NCBI RefSeq assembly: GCF_019457945.1
Contig: NZ_JAHZSU010000001.1
Span: 639,538 to 703,537 of the forward strand
From: Ornithinimicrobium laminariae
GTDB taxonomy: Bacteria > Actinomycetota > Actinomycetes > Actinomycetales > Dermatophilaceae
Length of the DNA stretch: 64,000 bases
Direction: 5' to 3'
Part shown: positions 41,701 to 51,005 of the stretch, one piece after another
Numbering within the stretch: the stretch's first letter is position 1
How the letters are laid out: each line of letters begins with the position of its first letter
The notes under the pieces: model-generated
Database searches by the model: none
The model's input: only the letters and a program-made list of their open reading frames with translations
Told to the model about the DNA's origin: nothing
Position numbers and translations under genes: made by a program

Positions 41701-43230
41701 TCAGGCCTCCGGCTTAACAAAGGGAAAGAGTATCGTTTCGCGAATACCGGAACCGCTCAACAGCATCATGACCCGGTCTAGACCGAGACCAAGTCCACCC
41801 ATAGGCGGCGCTGCATACTCCAGAGCCTGCAGGAAGTCCTCGTCGAGTTGCATGGCCTCCGCGTCGCCACCGGCGGCCTTGAGCGACTGTTCGGTCAGTC
41901 GCTGCCGCTGAATCTCAGGATCCACTAACTCACTAAAGGCGGTGCCGCGCTCGGTGCCATCAATGATCAGGTCCCAAGCTTCAATCAGCCCAGGCTCAGT
42001 GCGGTGTGGTCGGGCTAAGGGCTGCGCTGACGCGGGGTATTCGCAGACGAAGGTGGGCTGCAACAACGTGGGCTCCACCAACTCAGAGAAGAGCTCCATG
42101 GCGATCTTTTCGCCATCCCAGCCAGGATTGATGTCGACTTCGTGCTGCTTTGCCAGGGCCGTCAGCTCCTCAGCCGGTGTCGTCACCGTGACAGCCACGC
42201 CGAGTGTGTTAGATAGACCGCGATAGAAGGGCAGCCATTCCCACTCAGCGTTCAGGTCAATCTCGCCGCGTGGAGTCTCGATCTGGCGAGACCCAATCGC
42301 GTCGGCAGCGGCCAGAATCATCTCCTTGGTGAGATCAGCCATCGAACGCTGATCGCCATAGGCCAGATACGCCTCAAGCATCGTGAACTCGGGGCTATGG
42401 GTGGAATCAATTCCCTCATTGCGGAAAATACGACCGATTTCAAACACCCGGTCGATTCCGCCCACAACGGCACGCTTCAAATACAACTCCAACGCGATGC
42501 GCAACGTCATCGGCAGGTCCATGGCGTTCAAATGCGTGTGGAATGGCTTTGCATTCGCTCCCCCGTGAACAGGCTGCAGGATCGGCGTTTCGACCTCGAT
42601 AAACTCATGCGTCTCAAGCACCCCACGAATGGCCCGGACCATAGCCGCCCGGTTCATCACCATCTGGCGCGCTTCATCGCGAACAATCAAGTCCACGTAG
42701 CGCCGACGCACGCGCTGCTCTTCAGATAGTTCTTTGTGCAAGATGGGCAACGGGCGCAATGCCTTGGACGCCATCTGCCAACGACTCGCCATCACCGACA
42801 ACTCACCTCGCCGCGACGAGATGACGCGACCATCGATGAACACGTGGTCACCCAGGTCGACCAGAGACTTCCAGTCGGCCAACTGCTCGGCCCCCACCTC
42901 AGCCAAACTCAGCATGGCCTGCAACCGGGTGCCATCACCAGCCTGCAAGGTGGCAAAAGCCAATTTGCCCGTGTTGCGCACAAAGACAACCCGGCCAGCG
43001 ACACCGACAGCATCCTGAGTCTCTTCGCCAGTCTCTAGGTGGCCCCACTCAGTGCGGACCTGGCTCAACGTGTGAGTGACCGGCACCGTGACTGGATAGG
43101 CCTCACGGTCTGAGTCCAGGAGTTGCTTACGCTTAGCGCGACGCACCTGCATTTGCTCGGGAAGCTCGTTTTCCAACGGAGCGTCAGTCGGCTCGTTTGA
43201 TCCAGCGGAAGCAGCGGGGGTTTCAGTCAC
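41701..43230 (-). CDS. lysS: Lysyl-tRNA synthetase (class II)
   Basis: A 509-residue class II aminoacyl-tRNA synthetase. The OB-fold anticodon domain spans about 65-180 (VGVAGRVVFVRNTGKLAFAT). Catalytic motifs: motif 1 in IEVETPILQPVHGGANAKPF, motif 2 in VFEIGRIFRNEGIDSTHSPE followed by FTMLEAYLAYGD, motif 3 in PMGGLGLGLDRVMMLLSG. GTG 43230 is chosen over an upstream ATG at 43335 because GAGGGT precedes it and the extra residues are not conserved. The first 30 residues are a variable acidic leader. Confidence 0.95.
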   Translation of the reverse strand: MTETPAASAGSNEPTDAPLENELPEQMQVRRAKRKQLLDSDREAYPVTVPVTHTLSQVRTEWGHLETGEETQDAVGVAGRVVFVRNTGKLAFATLQAGDGTRLQAMLSLAEVGAEQLADWKSLVDLGDHVFIDGRVISSRRGELSVMASRWQMASKALRPLPILHKELSEEQRVRRRYVDLIVRDEARQMVMNRAAMVRAIRGVLETHEFIEVETPILQPVHGGANAKPFHTHLNAMDLPMTLRIALELYLKRAVVGGIDRVFEIGRIFRNEGIDSTHSPEFTMLEAYLAYGDQRSMADLTKEMILAAADAIGSRQIETPRGEIDLNAEWEWLPFYRGLSNTLGVAVTVTTPAEELTALAKQHEVDINPGWDGEKIAMELFSELVEPTLLQPTFVCEYPASAQPLARPHRTEPGLIEAWDLIIDGTERGTAFSELVDPEIQRQRLTEQSLKAAGGDAEAMQLDEDFLQALEYAAPPMGGLGLGLDRVMMLLSGSGIRETILFPFVKPEA

Positions 43231-43234
43231 ACCC

Positions 43235-44158
43235 TCAGGATACCGACCGATCCTGGGGCATCTGGGCAGCCTCGTGTCCTGAGCTTGCCCAGAGCAGTTG
43301 AGTCGCATAGGAACGCCATGGACGCCAAGCCTCACTCCGTGCTGCTAGCGCTCGCGGCTGGTCGGGCAAGCCCGCGCCCTTGGCGGCCACCAGCACACCT
43401 AAGTCGGCGTGCGGGAAGGCGTCCGGATAGCCCAAGCCGCGCAGCGCGATCATTTCGACCGTCCACGGCCCCACGCCCTTGAGCGAGTGCAATTGGGCCC
43501 GGGTGTCGTCGATCGGCGCGGCAGGGTCAATGACCAGCGACCCGTCGGCCAACGCGGTCGCCAGGCGGCGCACAGTCTCTCGCCGGGTGCGCGGCATACC
43601 GGGGAAGGTGTCGTCGCTGAGCTTGGCGATCGAGGCGGGGCTTGGAAACAATCGTGTCGGCGCCCCTGCCACGGCGGCCAATAACTCAGGATGCACTTCC
43701 AGCCCGCAGGCATCGACAAACTTGCGCGCCATCGTGGCTGCCGCCTTGGTGGAGACCTGCTGCCCAAACACCACTCGTAGCGCCATCTCGGCCGGATCAA
43801 CTGTCCCAGGCAGTCGAACGCCGGGGTGCTGTGCCACGAGCGCGGCGAGGGCGGGGTCAGCCGCGAGCCGTTCGTCGATGGCCGGTGAGTCAGCGTCCAG
43901 ATCAAGCCAGCGCCGCACGATTGGCTCCACCAGGCTCAGGTCAGCGCCTTCAGCAAACCAACCGCGTACGAGTAAGGGATAGCCCGGTGTGACGTGCAGA
44001 ATCGCCTGGCTCTCTCCCAGTTGCAGTGAGCGCATCAAGCCGCCATCAAACCACCGCTCCACACCGGGGACTAGCGTGGCAGCGAAATGGCCAAAGAGGC
44101 TGGGCGCGTGCAGCGGATGCTCGTAGGCCAACTCCCAACGCTGCTGAGTAATCACCAT
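43235..44158 (-). CDS. alkA: DNA-3-methyladenine glycosylase AlkA
   Basis: A 307-residue HhH-GPD glycosylase that removes alkylated purines. An AlkA N-terminal domain (RWELAYEHPLHAPSLFGHF, residues 7-115) precedes the catalytic part with VVFGQQVSTKAAATMARKF, the hairpin LKGVGPWTVEMIALRGLG and catalytic Asp252 in YPDAFPHADLGV. The usual Ada domain of actinobacterial Ada-AlkA fusions is absent. Its ATG overlaps the antiporter TAA by one base and its stop is 4 bp from lysS. Confidence 0.92.
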   Translation of the reverse strand: MVITQQRWELAYEHPLHAPSLFGHFAATLVPGVERWFDGGLMRSLQLGESQAILHVTPGYPLLVRGWFAEGADLSLVEPIVRRWLDLDADSPAIDERLAADPALAALVAQHPGVRLPGTVDPAEMALRVVFGQQVSTKAAATMARKFVDACGLEVHPELLAAVAGAPTRLFPSPASIAKLSDDTFPGMPRTRRETVRRLATALADGSLVIDPAAPIDDTRAQLHSLKGVGPWTVEMIALRGLGYPDAFPHADLGVLVAAKGAGLPDQPRALAARSEAWRPWRSYATQLLWASSGHEAAQMPQDRSVS

Positions 44159-45234
44159 TAGGAAACGCGAGCAGCCGTCTCGGCTCGCCGCTTCACCTCA
44201 TGGAGCAACGAGCCAGCCAACACAACTCCGAGCACGGGAAGCACGAAGATGACCATGGTGCTGGTGAAGCCTTCCAACGCGTCGTGGTGGGTAGCGGCCA
44301 AGACCACGTATGCGGTGTAGGCGACGTAGAGAGCCACAAACACCAGGCCCTCCCAGCGCACGATCCACGCCCCTGTGAAGGCCACGATGAAGAGTCCGCC
44401 GACGGTGGCAACCATGACTGGGACGTCAAAGGCGCCCACCGACGCGGGCACGTCGAGACCACCAGGAGCCAGCAGCGATGGCAAACCGAGGACCAGACCA
44501 ATGTTGGCCAGGCAACTGCCAATGACGTTGCCGACCGCGAGATCGGTCTGACCACGGATGGCAGCAATCGCAGAGGCGGCCAGCTCTGGCATTGAGGTGC
44601 CGATCGCCACGACGGTCAGTCCAATCACCAATCCACTGACGCCGAGGGCCGAAGCGATGCCGGCCGCTCCATCGACCAGGAGTTGCGAACCCACCACCAG
44701 CAGGGCAACGCCCAACAACACGAAGCCAGCAGCGATCGGCATCTTCATTGTCTTGGTGTCGGCCTCTTGTGCAGGGTCCGCTGGCTTTGCCCTGCTCACG
44801 TGGATGCTCATGGCAATGTAGGCAACCCAGACGCCCAGCAACACTAGACCCTCAAACGTGCCGATCCGGCCATTGTTGGCAAAGAGCAACAGGGCCAGGG
44901 TCAGCACCAGTAAGACCGGTAGGTCGAGTTTGAGCATTTGGCGCCGCACCAGCAGCGGTGTGATGACGGCGCAAACGCCCAAGATCAGCAGGACGTTGGC
45001 AATATTCGAGCCCACGACATTGCCAATCGCCAAATCGGTTTCGCCGCTGAGCACGGCGCCGGTGGTGACAGCCAACTCGGGGGCCGAGGTTGCCACCGAG
45101 ACCACCGTGAGCCCAACAATCAACGGAGAGAGGCCAGTCTTGATCGCGAGCGCCGAAGCACCTCTCACCAAGACTTCTCCGCCGCCGACCAGCATCACGA
45201 GGCCGACAAGAACAAAGACACCATCAAGAATCAC
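44158..45234 (-). CDS. Calcium/sodium antiporter (CaCA family, YrbG-like)
   Basis: A 358-residue inner-membrane exchanger with ten predicted helices in two inverted halves. The alpha repeats are present in both halves: GLTVVSVATSAPELAVTTGAV with GNVVGSNIANVLLILG, and GLTVVAIGTSMPELAASAIAA with GNVIGSCLANIGLVLG, which carry the ion-binding glutamates. GTG 45234 is chosen because TACACT lies six bases upstream (leaderless); a GTG at 45255 would add seven residues. Overlaps alkA by one base. Confidence 0.92.
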   Translation of the reverse strand: MILDGVFVLVGLVMLVGGGEVLVRGASALAIKTGLSPLIVGLTVVSVATSAPELAVTTGAVLSGETDLAIGNVVGSNIANVLLILGVCAVITPLLVRRQMLKLDLPVLLVLTLALLLFANNGRIGTFEGLVLLGVWVAYIAMSIHVSRAKPADPAQEADTKTMKMPIAAGFVLLGVALLVVGSQLLVDGAAGIASALGVSGLVIGLTVVAIGTSMPELAASAIAAIRGQTDLAVGNVIGSCLANIGLVLGLPSLLAPGGLDVPASVGAFDVPVMVATVGGLFIVAFTGAWIVRWEGLVFVALYVAYTAYVVLAATHHDALEGFTSTMVIFVLPVLGVVLAGSLLHEVKRRAETAARVS

Positions 45235-45240
45235 TGCCTC

Positions 45241-45246
45241 AGTGTA
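45241..45246 (-). promoter_or_regulatory. Leaderless -10 box of the antiporter gene
   Basis: TACACT on the reverse strand ends six bases before GTG 45234. No ribosome site lies between them. Confidence 0.45.
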
Positions 45247-45283
45247 AGTGGGCACTATGCAGACGCGGTGAGAGGATGCCCAG

Positions 45284-46240
45284 GTGGCAGGCTCCCCAGA
45301 CTCAGTGCCGTGGCGGGGCGCTTGGCAGGTCGCGCTTTACGGCTCACAAGGCTTCTATCGCCGACCCGAGGGCCCCGCTGGTCACTTCACAACTTCAGCC
45401 GTCGGCATCCCCCACGCGACGCCGATCTTGTCTCAAGCTCTGATTAATCTGGCTGATCGTCATCAGCTGAACACGATCGTGGATTTTGCTGCTGGCGGCA
45501 GTGGGCTGATCGGGACTATCGCTGAGCTCGACCCCAGCAAGCGCTGCGTCGCCGTAGACATTACCGAGCGGCCCCCCTCCTTATCGGCTGACATCGAGTG
45601 GTGGCGGGCAGGTGGCGGTGCGGTGCTGCCCACCGAATGGGCGGGGCTGCACGGTTGCTTGGTGATCGCCCACGAGTGGCTTGATGTTGTGCCCTGCCCA
45701 GTGGCCCAGCGCGATGAACGTGACACGTGGCGACTCGTCCTCGTCGATAGCGACGGCGCTGAATCGCTCGGTGCACCGGTCTCGGGCGCCGATCTGGACT
45801 GGTTGAGCAAATGGGTGCCCGATGGGGTGACCCGGGCTGAAGTAGGGAATGCCCGCGATCAGGCTTGGAATGGGCTCTGCGCTGGCATCAGCGATGGGCT
45901 TGCCGTCGCAATCGACTATGGCCATGAGTATGCCGAGCGTCCAGTGAATGGGACGCTCATCGGTTTTCGCCAGGGCCGGGCGGTCACTCCCCTTCTCGAT
46001 GGCAGCACCGACATCACCGCTCATGTGGCTGTCGACTCCCTCGCTCAAGACACGCGAGCCAAGCAACGGGAGATTCTGGCTGACCTTTTGCCCGCGATGG
46101 CTCTCCCGAGCCACGCCTTGGCGAGCACCCAGCCAGCGGCATACCTGCAGGGCCTGGCGACCCACGGTGCCTGGACAACATTGCGAGCGCCGGGCGGCCT
46201 GGGCGAGTTTTGGTGGGTGCAACGCGCGCTTGGGCGCTAA
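45284..46240 (+). CDS. MidA/NDUFAF7-like SAM-dependent methyltransferase
   Basis: A 318-residue protein of the MidA (DUF185) family. The N-terminal pattern YGSQGFYRRPEGPAGHFTTS is typical of this family and precedes the SAM-binding Rossmann part (NTIVDFAAGGSGLIGTIAEL). Further family segments are LVIAHEWLDVVPCPVAQ (the position of NELLDAxP in MidA), GLAVAIDYGHEYAERPVNGT and FRQGRAVTPLLDGSTDITAHV (the DYG and D-T/I-T-A-H-V segments). In mitochondria the homologue NDUFAF7 methylates the complex I subunit NDUFS2. Here the next gene, 9 bp downstream, encodes the bacterial homologue of NDUFS2 (NuoD), so the pair is functionally suggestive. GTG 45284 follows an AGAGGA-like site. Confidence 0.88.
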   Translation: MAGSPDSVPWRGAWQVALYGSQGFYRRPEGPAGHFTTSAVGIPHATPILSQALINLADRHQLNTIVDFAAGGSGLIGTIAELDPSKRCVAVDITERPPSLSADIEWWRAGGGAVLPTEWAGLHGCLVIAHEWLDVVPCPVAQRDERDTWRLVLVDSDGAESLGAPVSGADLDWLSKWVPDGVTRAEVGNARDQAWNGLCAGISDGLAVAIDYGHEYAERPVNGTLIGFRQGRAVTPLLDGSTDITAHVAVDSLAQDTRAKQREILADLLPAMALPSHALASTQPAAYLQGLATHGAWTTLRAPGGLGEFWWVQRALGR

Positions 46241-46249
46241 CGTGGCGGT

Positions 46250-47425
46250 GTGACCGGCTCTGAGACTCCCCCGCGAACGCTCGATGTTACGATGGGTGCG
46301 GCCGGGCTCAGCACCACCGAAATGGTCCTCAACATCGGACCGCAGCACCCAGCCACCCATGGCGTGCTGCGCATCAAGATCACCGCCGACGGCGAGCGGA
46401 TCCGCGCGGCTGAGCCGATCGTTGGCTATATGCACCGGGGGGCCGAAAAGCTCTTTGAGGTGCGCGACTATCGGCAGATCATGATGCTGGCCAACCGGCA
46501 CGACTGGCTCTCCGCCTTTAGCAATGAGATCGGCGTCGCGCTGAGCGCCGAGTCATTGATGGACATTGAGGTGCCCGAGCGCGCCACCTGGGCCAGGACC
46601 CTGCTCTCCGAGCTCAACCGGGTGCTCAATCACCTGATGTTCCTGGGCTCCTACCCACTCGAGCTTGGCGCCATCACGCCGATCTTTTATGCGTTCCGTG
46701 AGCGCGAACAGTTGCAAGCCGTGATGGAGGAGATCTCCGGCGGACGTATGCACTACATGATCGCGCAGATCGGTGGCCTGCGACATGACCTCCCGCCAGG
46801 CTGGCTGGATCGTGTCGATGATGCCGTGGCGCAGGTGCGCGGGCGACTTCCAGATCTGGAATCGCTGCTGGTCGGCAACGAGATTTTGCGTGCCCGCACA
46901 GTTGACGTTGGTGTGCTGAGCAAGGAAACGGCGCGTGCGTATGGCGTCAGCGGGCCAATCGCTCGAGCTAGCGGTGTAGATCTGGACTTGCGCCGCGATG
47001 AGCCCTACCTGGCCTACGGCGAACTGTTTGCCCCTGGCGGCCCAGGAAGGGTGGTCACTCGCTCGGCTGGTGACGCGCATGCGCGGCTCGAAGTGCTGCT
47101 GGAGCAAGTGCACGTGAGTCTCGACCTGGTCACTGCCTGCACCGAGAAGTTGCGCTCGCTGCCCGATGGGCCGATCAACGTGCGGTTGCCCAAGATCGTC
47201 AAGGTGCCAGCCGGCAAGCACTATTTCGCAACCGAAAATCCTCTGGGTTTTAACGGCTACTACCTCGTCAGCCGCGGCGAGAAAGTGCCCTGGCGACTCA
47301 AACTTCGCTCTGCTTCGTTTAACAACGTGCAGGTCCTGACTGAGTTGCTGCCAGGCACGGTCGTGGCCGACATGGTCGCGATCTTGGGCTCAATGTTTTT
47401 CGTCGTTGGGGATGTCGATAAGTAG
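46250..47425 (+). CDS. Orphan NADH-quinone oxidoreductase subunit D (NuoD) homologue
   Basis: A 391-residue homologue of the 49-kDa subunit of complex I. The start is GTG 46250, 9 bp after the methyltransferase. Family motifs: [73 protein letters not shown], and the C-terminal [17 protein letters not shown]. Arg63 in MHRGAEK aligns with the NDUFS2 arginine that NDUFAF7 dimethylates. At the quinone site, the usual D-Y pair (RMDYL-type) reads [11 protein letters not shown], so the catalytic tyrosine is a tryptophan. No other nuo gene is in the window, so this is not a standard complex I cluster. It may act with another hydrogenase-like or reduced complex. Confidence 0.9.
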   Translation: MTGSETPPRTLDVTMGAAGLSTTEMVLNIGPQHPATHGVLRIKITADGERIRAAEPIVGYMHRGAEKLFEVRDYRQIMMLANRHDWLSAFSNEIGVALSAESLMDIEVPERATWARTLLSELNRVLNHLMFLGSYPLELGAITPIFYAFREREQLQAVMEEISGGRMHYMIAQIGGLRHDLPPGWLDRVDDAVAQVRGRLPDLESLLVGNEILRARTVDVGVLSKETARAYGVSGPIARASGVDLDLRRDEPYLAYGELFAPGGPGRVVTRSAGDAHARLEVLLEQVHVSLDLVTACTEKLRSLPDGPINVRLPKIVKVPAGKHYFATENPLGFNGYYLVSRGEKVPWRLKLRSASFNNVQVLTELLPGTVVADMVAILGSMFFVVGDVDK

Positions 47426-47450
47426 GTCTTGCATCTGGCTGACTGCGGGA

Positions 47451-48217
47451 GTGACTTCCAACGACGCAGCACAGTTTGACGTTTTCTCGGCTTTTGCCGA
47501 GCCATTGCATCAGACCTTGCGCTGACGAGCGCCGATGAGGAAGAAGCAGCTTTAGCCACCGCCTTCGATCTCTACAACGTCCGCTCGGCCTGGCTCACCC
47601 CCCCAGGAGCGGATCGCCGTGCTGACAAAGGTCGCCGCCTTAACGACAGAGACCCACGAGTCATTGATTGTTCAGGCAGCCAAAGGGGCAGCCAGCCCTA
47701 TCGCGACTCCGCCGTCGAGATCGACCGGGCGATCAACGGTTGCGAGGTGGCAGCTGGCGAGGTCAGCGAGTTGCTCGGTGGTGCTGGCCCGGTCATCATT
47801 GATGACACGGCCAACATCGATAACACCGTCAACATCTTGGTGCGCCGAGTTCTTTATCACGCTGGTCAGGTGTACGTCTCGGCCCAGCGCCTCTTTGTGC
47901 ACGAGGACATCGCCGATGAGTTCACCACGCGATTTGTGGACTCTGTGCGCGAGTTGAAGGCTGGCGACCCGGTCGACCCGACCACCGAGGTGGGCCCGCT
48001 GATCCGCCTCTCGGCGGTGGAGAGGGTCGCCGACATCACCGAGCCTGGTCACGACGTGCACCTAGGCACCGAAGAGATCTTTGGCCCGGTTGCGGCGATC
48101 TATCGCTACAGCGACCTTGAGGAAGCGATCGGACACGCCAACCTGCCCAACCTGTACTTCCATGTGCGCGATATGTCCATCGAGGGCATGGTGGTCTATC
48201 GCTCAGCCTCGCTCTAA
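47451..48217 (+). pseudogene. Decayed aldehyde dehydrogenase gene
   Basis: Pieces of an NAD-dependent aldehyde dehydrogenase occur in order but in different frames. They are TSNDAAQFDVFSAFAEPLH, AALATAFDLYNVRSAWLTPP, QERIAVLTKVAALTTETHES (other frame), PYRDSAVEIDRAINGC, then an open stretch GPVIIDDTANIDNTVNILVR, LFVHEDIADEFTTRF, GDPVDPTTEVGPLI, EEIFGPVAAIYRYSDLEEAI and finally VRDMSIEGMVVYRSASL. About 200 residues containing most of the NAD-binding domain are missing between RAINGC and GPVIIDD. The active-site cysteine is a tyrosine (AGQVYVSAQR, normally AGQVCVSxQR). At least three frame changes are needed. About 767 bp remain of roughly 1450. Followed by a convergent DUF3180 gene. Confidence 0.85.
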
Positions 48218-48700
48218 GAAGCGGAGCCGGGGGTCGTCGTCATCATCTGGCGGCACCCGACACCACTCTTGGGCGACGAAGCCACTGACGCTGACGGCCA
48301 GGGCCGCCAGAGCAGCCAGGCCCGCCCGCAGGATCAACATCTGCACCGAAGGCACGTCGGCGTTCGCCAGGTGCAAAGCGATGTAGGAGAGATAGAGGCC
48401 AACCAACGTGGCTCCGCCGAGCGCGGCCGCTTGGGCTGCCACCAACGAACCTCGCGCGCGCTGCGGCGTCGGCATCGTGGTGGCCTTGCCCTTGGTGTAG
48501 CCACGGATCTGCCAACCGCTGTAGAGCACCAGGACAGCCAAGAGCAGCAGCGGCGCAACACTAATCCAGGGCACCACCGGCAACTCGATGCTGGTGCGTG
48601 CCCAGCGCATACCGAGTCCACCCAAGACGAGTGCGGCGAAGCCGATCAGCAGCGCACCGCGGATGGTGATGGCGGAGTCTTCGGGCTCTTCGTTGCTCAT
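48203..48700 (-). CDS. DUF3180 family membrane protein
   Basis: A 165-residue membrane protein of an actinobacterial family without known function. Four hydrophobic segments are seen (about residues 14-32, 44-62, 86-105, 122-143), with the conserved RARGSLVAAQAAALGGATLVG around residues 80-101. It overlaps the folB-folK stop by four bases and closes the conserved ftsH-fol block. Its last bases overlap the aldehyde dehydrogenase remnant on the other strand. Confidence 0.86.
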   Translation of the reverse strand: MSNEEPEDSAITIRGALLIGFAALVLGGLGMRWARTSIELPVVPWISVAPLLLLAVLVLYSGWQIRGYTKGKATTMPTPQRARGSLVAAQAAALGGATLVGLYLSYIALHLANADVPSVQMLILRAGLAALAALAVSVSGFVAQEWCRVPPDDDDDPRLRFLERG

Positions 48701-49578
48701 CGGGGCTCCGGCTTGGGCAAGGCCCGGACGCCGTCGGCATCAGCCTGCTCGGCCAACTCAGCCACTGGCACCACAGCCTCACCGACGCGCAGCGCAGCGG
48801 CTGGGTCAACGTCGAGCCAGGGGATCAGCACAAAGCCACGCTCGTGGGCGCGAGGATGGGGCAGAGTCAGGCTGGGATCGTCACTGACCAGGTCGTTGCC
48901 GGTCAGCGGATCGCCGTGCTGAATAAGGTCGAGGTCTAGAGTGCGAGCACCCCAGCGGACTTCCCGAGTGCGGCCAAACTCTGCCTCAATGGCGTGCAAC
49001 TGGGCCAAGAGGTTTGCCGCAGTCAGGCTGGTGTGGGCTGTGGCCACCGCGTTGACGTAGTCAGGCTGCTCGGGCCCGCCCACGGGGTCAGTGCTGAACA
49101 ATCCAGAAGCCCGCACACCCCATACCCCCGGTATGCGGCGCAGGTGCTGGACCGCGCGCAGCACTGCCTTTGTCGGGTCTTCGAGGTTGGCGCCCAGCGC
49201 GATCACGACGGGCACGTCGCGTCGACGCGTGAGGGTCACGGCAACATCGGTGAAGGGGACGCCGACTGGCGCTTGCGGCTTGTGCACGGTGACCGCGATC
49301 GACTGCACCAGGGGTTGGGCTGCCAGCACTTGATCGCCGATCTTGCCAGCGACGACCTCAATCAGGTCACATGAGGGGCTCTCGATGACCTGCACAGCGA
49401 CCGCAGCCACTTCGGCATAGTTCACGGTGTGGCTGACGTCGTCGGTGGCAGCTGCATTGCTCAGATTGACGTCGAGATCAATGTCGACGATGAAGTCCTG
49501 TCCCTGCTCCTTTTCGAAGTCAAGGACACCGTGATAGCCGTAGGCCTTCACCCCGCGCAGCGAGATCGTGTCAATCAT
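48697..49578 (-). CDS. folK: Fused dihydroneopterin aldolase / HPPK
   Basis: A 293-residue bifunctional folate enzyme. Residues 1-118 are dihydroneopterin aldolase FolB (LRGVKAYGYHGVLDFEKEQGQ, DDVSHTVNYAEV, LIEVVAGKIGDQVL). Residues about 122-262 are 6-hydroxymethyl-7,8-dihydropterin pyrophosphokinase FolK (VVIALGANLEDPTKAVLRAV, DPVGGPEQPDYVNAVATAHT, RWGARTLDLDLI and LPHPRAHERGFVLIPWLDV). The two act sequentially, so the fusion couples successive steps. The start overlaps folP by eight bases. Confidence 0.94.
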   Translation of the reverse strand: MIDTISLRGVKAYGYHGVLDFEKEQGQDFIVDIDLDVNLSNAAATDDVSHTVNYAEVAAVAVQVIESPSCDLIEVVAGKIGDQVLAAQPLVQSIAVTVHKPQAPVGVPFTDVAVTLTRRRDVPVVIALGANLEDPTKAVLRAVQHLRRIPGVWGVRASGLFSTDPVGGPEQPDYVNAVATAHTSLTAANLLAQLHAIEAEFGRTREVRWGARTLDLDLIQHGDPLTGNDLVSDDPSLTLPHPRAHERGFVLIPWLDVDPAAALRVGEAVVPVAELAEQADADGVRALPKPEPR

Positions 49579-50413
49579 TGTTTGTCATCTCCCAAACGGC
49601 GAGGGTGTTTTGAGTGGCCGGGACATCGTGCACACGCACGGCCCAGGCCCCGGCTTGCGCGGCCAGCAGGCTCGTTGCCGCCGTCGCTATGTCGCGCTCG
49701 TTAGTTGCCGACGGCAGGGCGTCCGGGTCGAGAGTTGCACCGGGTCGGCTAGGCAGTTGGCCCAAGAACCGCTTGCGGGACGTCCCCACCAAGACGCGGT
49801 GGCCCAGTGCGGTGATCTGCGGCAGACCAGTCAACAGGGTCCAGTTGTGCTCAGCGTCTTTAGCAAACCCAAATCCTGGGTCCAAGATGATCTGTTCGCG
49901 CGCAATGCCAGCAGCGGCTAAGTCCTCGACACGCGACTGCAGGGCAGCCACGACCTCATCGACGATGTTGTCGTAGTGAGCCAGATCGTTCATCACGTCT
50001 GAGTGACCGCGCCAATGCATCGCGACGAAAGGCAACTGACGCTCAGCTATCAGCGCAGGCATCTGCGGGTCAGCCAGTCCACCTGACACATCGTTGACCA
50101 GGGTGGCGCCGGCATCAATGCAGTGACGGGCAACCTCGGACTTCATCGTGTCAATCGACACGGTGACACCTTCTTGGGCTAGCCCGGCCACGACGGGCAG
50201 CACCCGGTTTAACTCTTCTGCAGGATCGACTCGTCCCGCACCTGGCCGAGTCGATTCGCCGCCCACGTCGACAAACCGCGCCCCTTGGCTGACCAGTTCG
50301 AGCCCATGCGCGATGGCGGCATCCGGATCAATCCAGTCGCCGCCATCGCTAAAAGAGTCGGGCGTGACATTCACGATGCCCATAATCTGCGTGGGCTCGC
50401 GAGTCGCCGACAC
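49571..50413 (-). CDS. folP: Dihydropteroate synthase
   Basis: A 280-residue TIM-barrel enzyme that joins p-aminobenzoate to dihydropterin pyrophosphate, the sulfonamide target. Signatures are IMGIVNVTPDSFSDGGDW, FVDVGGESTRPGAGRV, TVSIDTMKSEVARHCIDAGA, LVNDVSGGLADPQM, LDPGFGFAKDAEHNW and VGTSRKRFLGQL. GTG 50413 lies four bases past the folE stop; an upstream TTG at 50434 is possible. Overlaps the folB-folK gene. Confidence 0.94.
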   Translation of the reverse strand: MSATREPTQIMGIVNVTPDSFSDGGDWIDPDAAIAHGLELVSQGARFVDVGGESTRPGAGRVDPAEELNRVLPVVAGLAQEGVTVSIDTMKSEVARHCIDAGATLVNDVSGGLADPQMPALIAERQLPFVAMHWRGHSDVMNDLAHYDNIVDEVVAALQSRVEDLAAAGIAREQIILDPGFGFAKDAEHNWTLLTGLPQITALGHRVLVGTSRKRFLGQLPSRPGATLDPDALPSATNERDIATAATSLLAAQAGAWAVRVHDVPATQNTLAVWEMTNND

Positions 50414-50417
50414 TAGA

Positions 50418-51005
50418 TCACCGCTGCGGAGCAAGGATGAGGCTCATCGCCTCGGCGCGGGTGGCCGTGTCACGCAGTTGGCCACGCACTGCCGAGGTCA
50501 AGGTGCGAGCCCCGGCCTTACGAACGCCGCGCATCGACATACACAGGTGTTCAGCCTCCACAACGACGATCACACCTTTGGGGTCCAACTCGGACTCAAG
50601 CGCGTCGGCGATCTCAGTAGTGAGCCGCTCTTGGACTTGAGGGCGGCGGGCAAAGATGTCGACGAGGCGCGCGAGTTTGGACAGACCAGTCACCTTGCCG
50701 TCATCCCCGGGGATATAGCCCACGTGCGCAACACCGTGGAAAGGCACCAAGTGGTGCTCGCACACGCTGTACAACTCGATGTTTTTGACCAACACCATCT
50801 CGTCGTGGTCCACGTCAAAAGTGGTGCTCAAAACCTCTGATGCGTCCTTGGACAGACCAGCAAAGATCTCCGCGTATGCGCGCCCCACGCGGGCGGGAGT
50901 TTCCTGCAAGCCATCTCGGTTCGGGTCTTCACCAATGGCGAAGAGGATCTCGCGGACCGCAGCCTCGATGCGAGGCTGATCAAAGTCAGGCTTGACCGAA
51001 CTCAT
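50418..51005 (-). CDS. folE: GTP cyclohydrolase I
   Basis: A 195-residue enzyme that opens folate synthesis from GTP. Zinc and active-site features are visible: [20 protein letters not shown] (Cys and His ligands) and [20 protein letters not shown] with the second cysteine. The N-terminal [20 protein letters not shown] and [16 protein letters not shown] are standard. ATG 51005 is used; it overlaps the 3' end of ftsH by 20 bases, and GTG 51014 is an alternative. Confidence 0.95.
   Translation of the reverse strand: MSSVKPDFDQPRIEAAVREILFAIGEDPNRDGLQETPARVGRAYAEIFAGLSKDASEVLSTTFDVDHDEMVLVKNIELYSVCEHHLVPFHGVAHVGYIPGDDGKVTGLSKLARLVDIFARRPQVQERLTTEIADALESELDPKGVIVVVEAEHLCMSMRGVRKAGARTLTSAVRGQLRDTATRAEAMSLILAPQR

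Noticed and set aside
43235..44158. LexA box near alkA or ku
   Set aside because: No GAAC-n4-GTTC-type palindrome was seen upstream of these repair genes.
46250..47425. A full complex I operon
   Set aside because: No other nuo subunit is in the window; only the NuoD homologue is present.
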